Source: Microbacterium yannicii (GTDB lineage: Bacteria; Actinomycetota; Actinomycetes; Actinomycetales; Microbacteriaceae). Taken from it: a DNA stretch of 64,000 nucleotides. Every line of letters starts with the position of its first letter. Positions within the stretch are counted from its first letter, which is position 1. The notes beneath the pieces are model-generated. The model saw only the letters and a program-made list of their open reading frames with translations. It did not search any database and was not told the origin of the DNA. Positions 62,368 to 64,000 of this stretch are shown piece by piece. The translations under genes were made by a program, and so were the position numbers. The DNA lies in NCBI RefSeq assembly GCF_024055635.1, contig NZ_JAMXMB010000031.1:62001-126000 (forward strand), given 5' to 3'.

Positions 62368-63767
62368 TGACCGCTCTCGAGACCCAGGACGTTTCGTCTC
62401 GCTCGTTCCTCGCTCGCTCAACGACCGTCATCCCGGCCGCTGAGCGAGGGAGCGCCAGCGACCGAGACGAAGCGCGGACCCCCACCCTGTTCCGGTTCGC
62501 GACCGCGGGGTCGGTCGACGACGGCAAGTCGACGCTCGTCGGCCGGCTGCTGCACGACTCGAAGGCGATCCTCGCCGACCAGCTCGAGCAGGTCGCCCGC
62601 ACGTCCGCCGACCGCGGCTTCGCGCACGGCGACTTCGACTTCGCCCTCCTCACCGATGGCCTCCGCGCCGAGCGCGAGCAGGGCATCACGATCGACGTCG
62701 CCTACCGCTACTTCTCGACGGGCACGCGATCGTTCATCCTCGCGGACTGCCCGGGCCACGTGCAGTACACGCGCAACATGGTGACCGGTGCGACGACCGC
62801 CGACGCTGTCATCGTGCTCGTCGACGGCCGCAAGGGCGTGCTCGAGCAGACCAAGCGGCACCTCGCCGTCGTGGCGCTGCTGCGGGTGCCCCACGTGATC
62901 GTGGCCGTCAACAAGATCGACCTGATCGGGTTCTCGGAGGATGCCTTCGCCGACGTCGCCGCTCAGGCCCGCGACGTCGCGCTCGAGCTCGGCATCGAGG
63001 ATCTCCACGTGCTGCCCGTATCGGCACTCGAGGGCGACAACATCGTGGACCGCTCCGAGCGGACGCCCTGGTATGACGGCCCGGCACTGCTCGAGCTGCT
63101 CGAGACGCTCCCCGCCGCCGATGAGACGGAGCGGGACCTCGAGCCGCTGCGCCTGCCGGTGCAGCTCGTGCTGCGCCCGCAGGGCGGCCTCGCACCGGGC
63201 ATCGACGGCGCCGAGGCCGAGCGGCTGCGCGACTACCGCGCGGTCGCGGGCCGCATCTCGAGCGGCGTCGTCCGCGTGGGCGACCGGGTCGAGGTGTTCC
63301 CGGCCGGCCGGGAGACCACGGTCACCGGCATCCGCTCCGCCGGCGCCGAGGTCGACGAGGCGACCGCCGCGCAGTCCGTCTCCCTCGAGTTCGCGGACGA
63401 CATCGACACGGCACGCGGTGCCCTGGTGGTCACGGCAGGCTCGCTGCCGGCGGCCCGACGGGAGTTCGACGCCGAGCTGTTCCAGCTGGATGCGCGGACG
63501 CTGACCCCCGGCATCCGTGTCCTCATCAAGCACGGCACCGCGACGGTGCAGGCCATCGTCGCGCAGATCGAGTCCCGCTACGACCTCGACGCGCTCACGC
63601 ACGAGCCGGCGCAGACGCTCGAGACCAACGACATCGGCCGCGTGCGACTGCGAGTGGCGGCCGATCTGCCGCTCGAGCCGTACCGCACCAGCCGTCACGG
63701 GGGCTCGTTCCTCGTGATCCATCCGTCCGACGGCGCCACACTCGCCGCCGGCATCGTGCGCGACTGA
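62367..63767 (+). CDS. cysN: Sulfate adenylyltransferase subunit 1 (GTPase)
   Basis: A 466-residue EF-Tu-like GTPase that drives ATP sulfurylase. The G motifs are GSVDDGKST (G1), DCPGH in LADCPGHVQYTRNM (G3) and NKID in VAVNKIDL (G4). Beta-barrel domains 2 and 3 follow from about 245. No APS kinase (CysC) domain is fused. Residues about 9-37, ahead of the family start TLFRFATAGSVDD, are encoded by a palindromic repeat. The ATG at 62367 shares one base with the cysD stop. Confidence 0.96.
   Translation: MTALETQDVSSRSFLARSTTVIPAAERGSASDRDEARTPTLFRFATAGSVDDGKSTLVGRLLHDSKAILADQLEQVARTSADRGFAHGDFDFALLTDGLRAEREQGITIDVAYRYFSTGTRSFILADCPGHVQYTRNMVTGATTADAVIVLVDGRKGVLEQTKRHLAVVALLRVPHVIVAVNKIDLIGFSEDAFADVAAQARDVALELGIEDLHVLPVSALEGDNIVDRSERTPWYDGPALLELLETLPAADETERDLEPLRLPVQLVLRPQGGLAPGIDGAEAERLRDYRAVAGRISSGVVRVGDRVEVFPAGRETTVTGIRSAGAEVDEATAAQSVSLEFADDIDTARGALVVTAGSLPAARREFDAELFQLDARTLTPGIRVLIKHGTATVQAIVAQIESRYDLDALTHEPAQTLETNDIGRVRLRVAADLPLEPYRTSRHGGSFLVIHPSDGATLAAGIVRD
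62390..62475. repeat. Palindromic dispersed repeat (GAGCGAGCG family), copy 3, inside cysN
   Basis: An inverted repeat with ends CGTTTCGTCTCGCTCG and CGACCGAGACGAAGCG. Bases 62390-62425 are identical to the reverse complement of 55997-56032 over all 36 positions. It encodes an N-terminal extension of CysN (SSRSFLARSTTVIPAAERGS) without breaking the frame. Confidence 0.85.
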
Positions 63768-63828
63768 GTTTGTCGCGCACACCAACCCACCGCACCAGCT
63801 CCACCCCCGACACAGAGGAGGCGACACC

Positions 63829-64000
63829 GTGAAGAACATCATCCGCACTACGACCGCAATCACAACCCTGGGACTTGTGGCGGCCATGATGGCCGGCTGC
63901 GCCTCCGCCGCGGCAGACCCGGGAACGGGAGAATCCGCCGCACCGGTCGACGAGCTGCGCCTCGGCTACTTCGCCAACGTGACGCACGCGCCTGCGCTGG
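63829..64000 (+). CDS. SsuA/NitT-type substrate-binding lipoprotein, 3' end beyond the window
   Basis: The first 57 codons only. A GTG at 63829 has GAGGAGG seven bases upstream. The N-terminus is a lipoprotein signal with the lipobox MMAGC, then a short linker and the mature start LRLGYFANVTHAPAL, typical of aliphatic sulfonate, nitrate or taurine binding proteins. Placed 61 bp after cysN, it likely serves uptake of a sulfur source. Start and type are fairly safe; the ligand is not. Confidence 0.82.
   Translation, partial: MKNIIRTTTAITTLGLVAAMMAGCASAAADPGTGESAAPVDELRLGYFANVTHAPAL

Overview
The window is high-GC actinobacterial DNA, most like Microbacterium (Microbacteriaceae). Supporting signs are a dnaK-grpE-dnaJ-hspR operon with HspR-type (HAIR) inverted repeats, many LacI-family regulators, sugar ABC transporters that lack their own ATPase, GTG starts, and short overlapping reading frames. 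No rRNA, tRNA, CRISPR array or insertion sequence was seen.

Layout. 1-6.1 kb: a sulfatase (cut by the window edge), a small YjbR-type protein and a large LPXTG-anchored surface protein. 6.3-19.7 kb: a carbohydrate locus with a fucose/arabinose-type isomerase, GH116, a LacI regulator, GH172 (DUF2961), a secreted GH183 (DUF4185) protein and a complete permease-permease-binding-protein set. Copies of one palindrome, GAAATCGATTTC, lie at its promoters. GH183, GH172 and GH116 are the families reported to take apart D-arabinan of mycobacterial arabinogalactan and lipoarabinomannan, so the best reading is a D-arabinan degradation, uptake and catabolism system. A rifampin ADP-ribosyltransferase and a divergent inositol-monophosphatase-like gene sit inside it. 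20.3-24.6 kb: the heat-shock operon.

24.9-36.3 kb: thirteen consecutive minus-strand genes of stress or detoxification flavour (PEBP, two DUF1275 proteins, ThrE-like exporter, fumarase, zf-UBP protein, bicupin, alpha/beta hydrolase, lipocalin-like protein, MFS pump, quinone-type oxidoreductase, a 52-residue His-rich protein and an unknown). They are transcribed away from a large LuxR/AAA regulator at 36.5-39.4 kb. This block looks accessory.

39.4-53.1 kb: a DHA2 drug exporter, then a second sugar locus with two overlapping LacI genes divergent from permease-permease-YesL-binding protein-GH43-GH28, followed by a UMF1-type MFS transporter. The enzymes suggest a pectin-type substrate. 53.2-57.9 kb: a small membrane protein, a membrane-anchored binding-protein/VWA fusion, and two divergent winged-helix regulators with Gly/His-rich tails around a shared operator region. 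58-64 kb: assimilatory sulfate reduction (sirohydrochlorin chelatase, sulfite reductase, cysH, cysD, cysN) and the start of a sulfonate/nitrate-type binding lipoprotein.

Two families of dispersed palindromic repeats recur. Copies lie in frame inside cysD, cysN and the end of dnaK, which suggests small mobile or amplified elements tolerated at protein termini.
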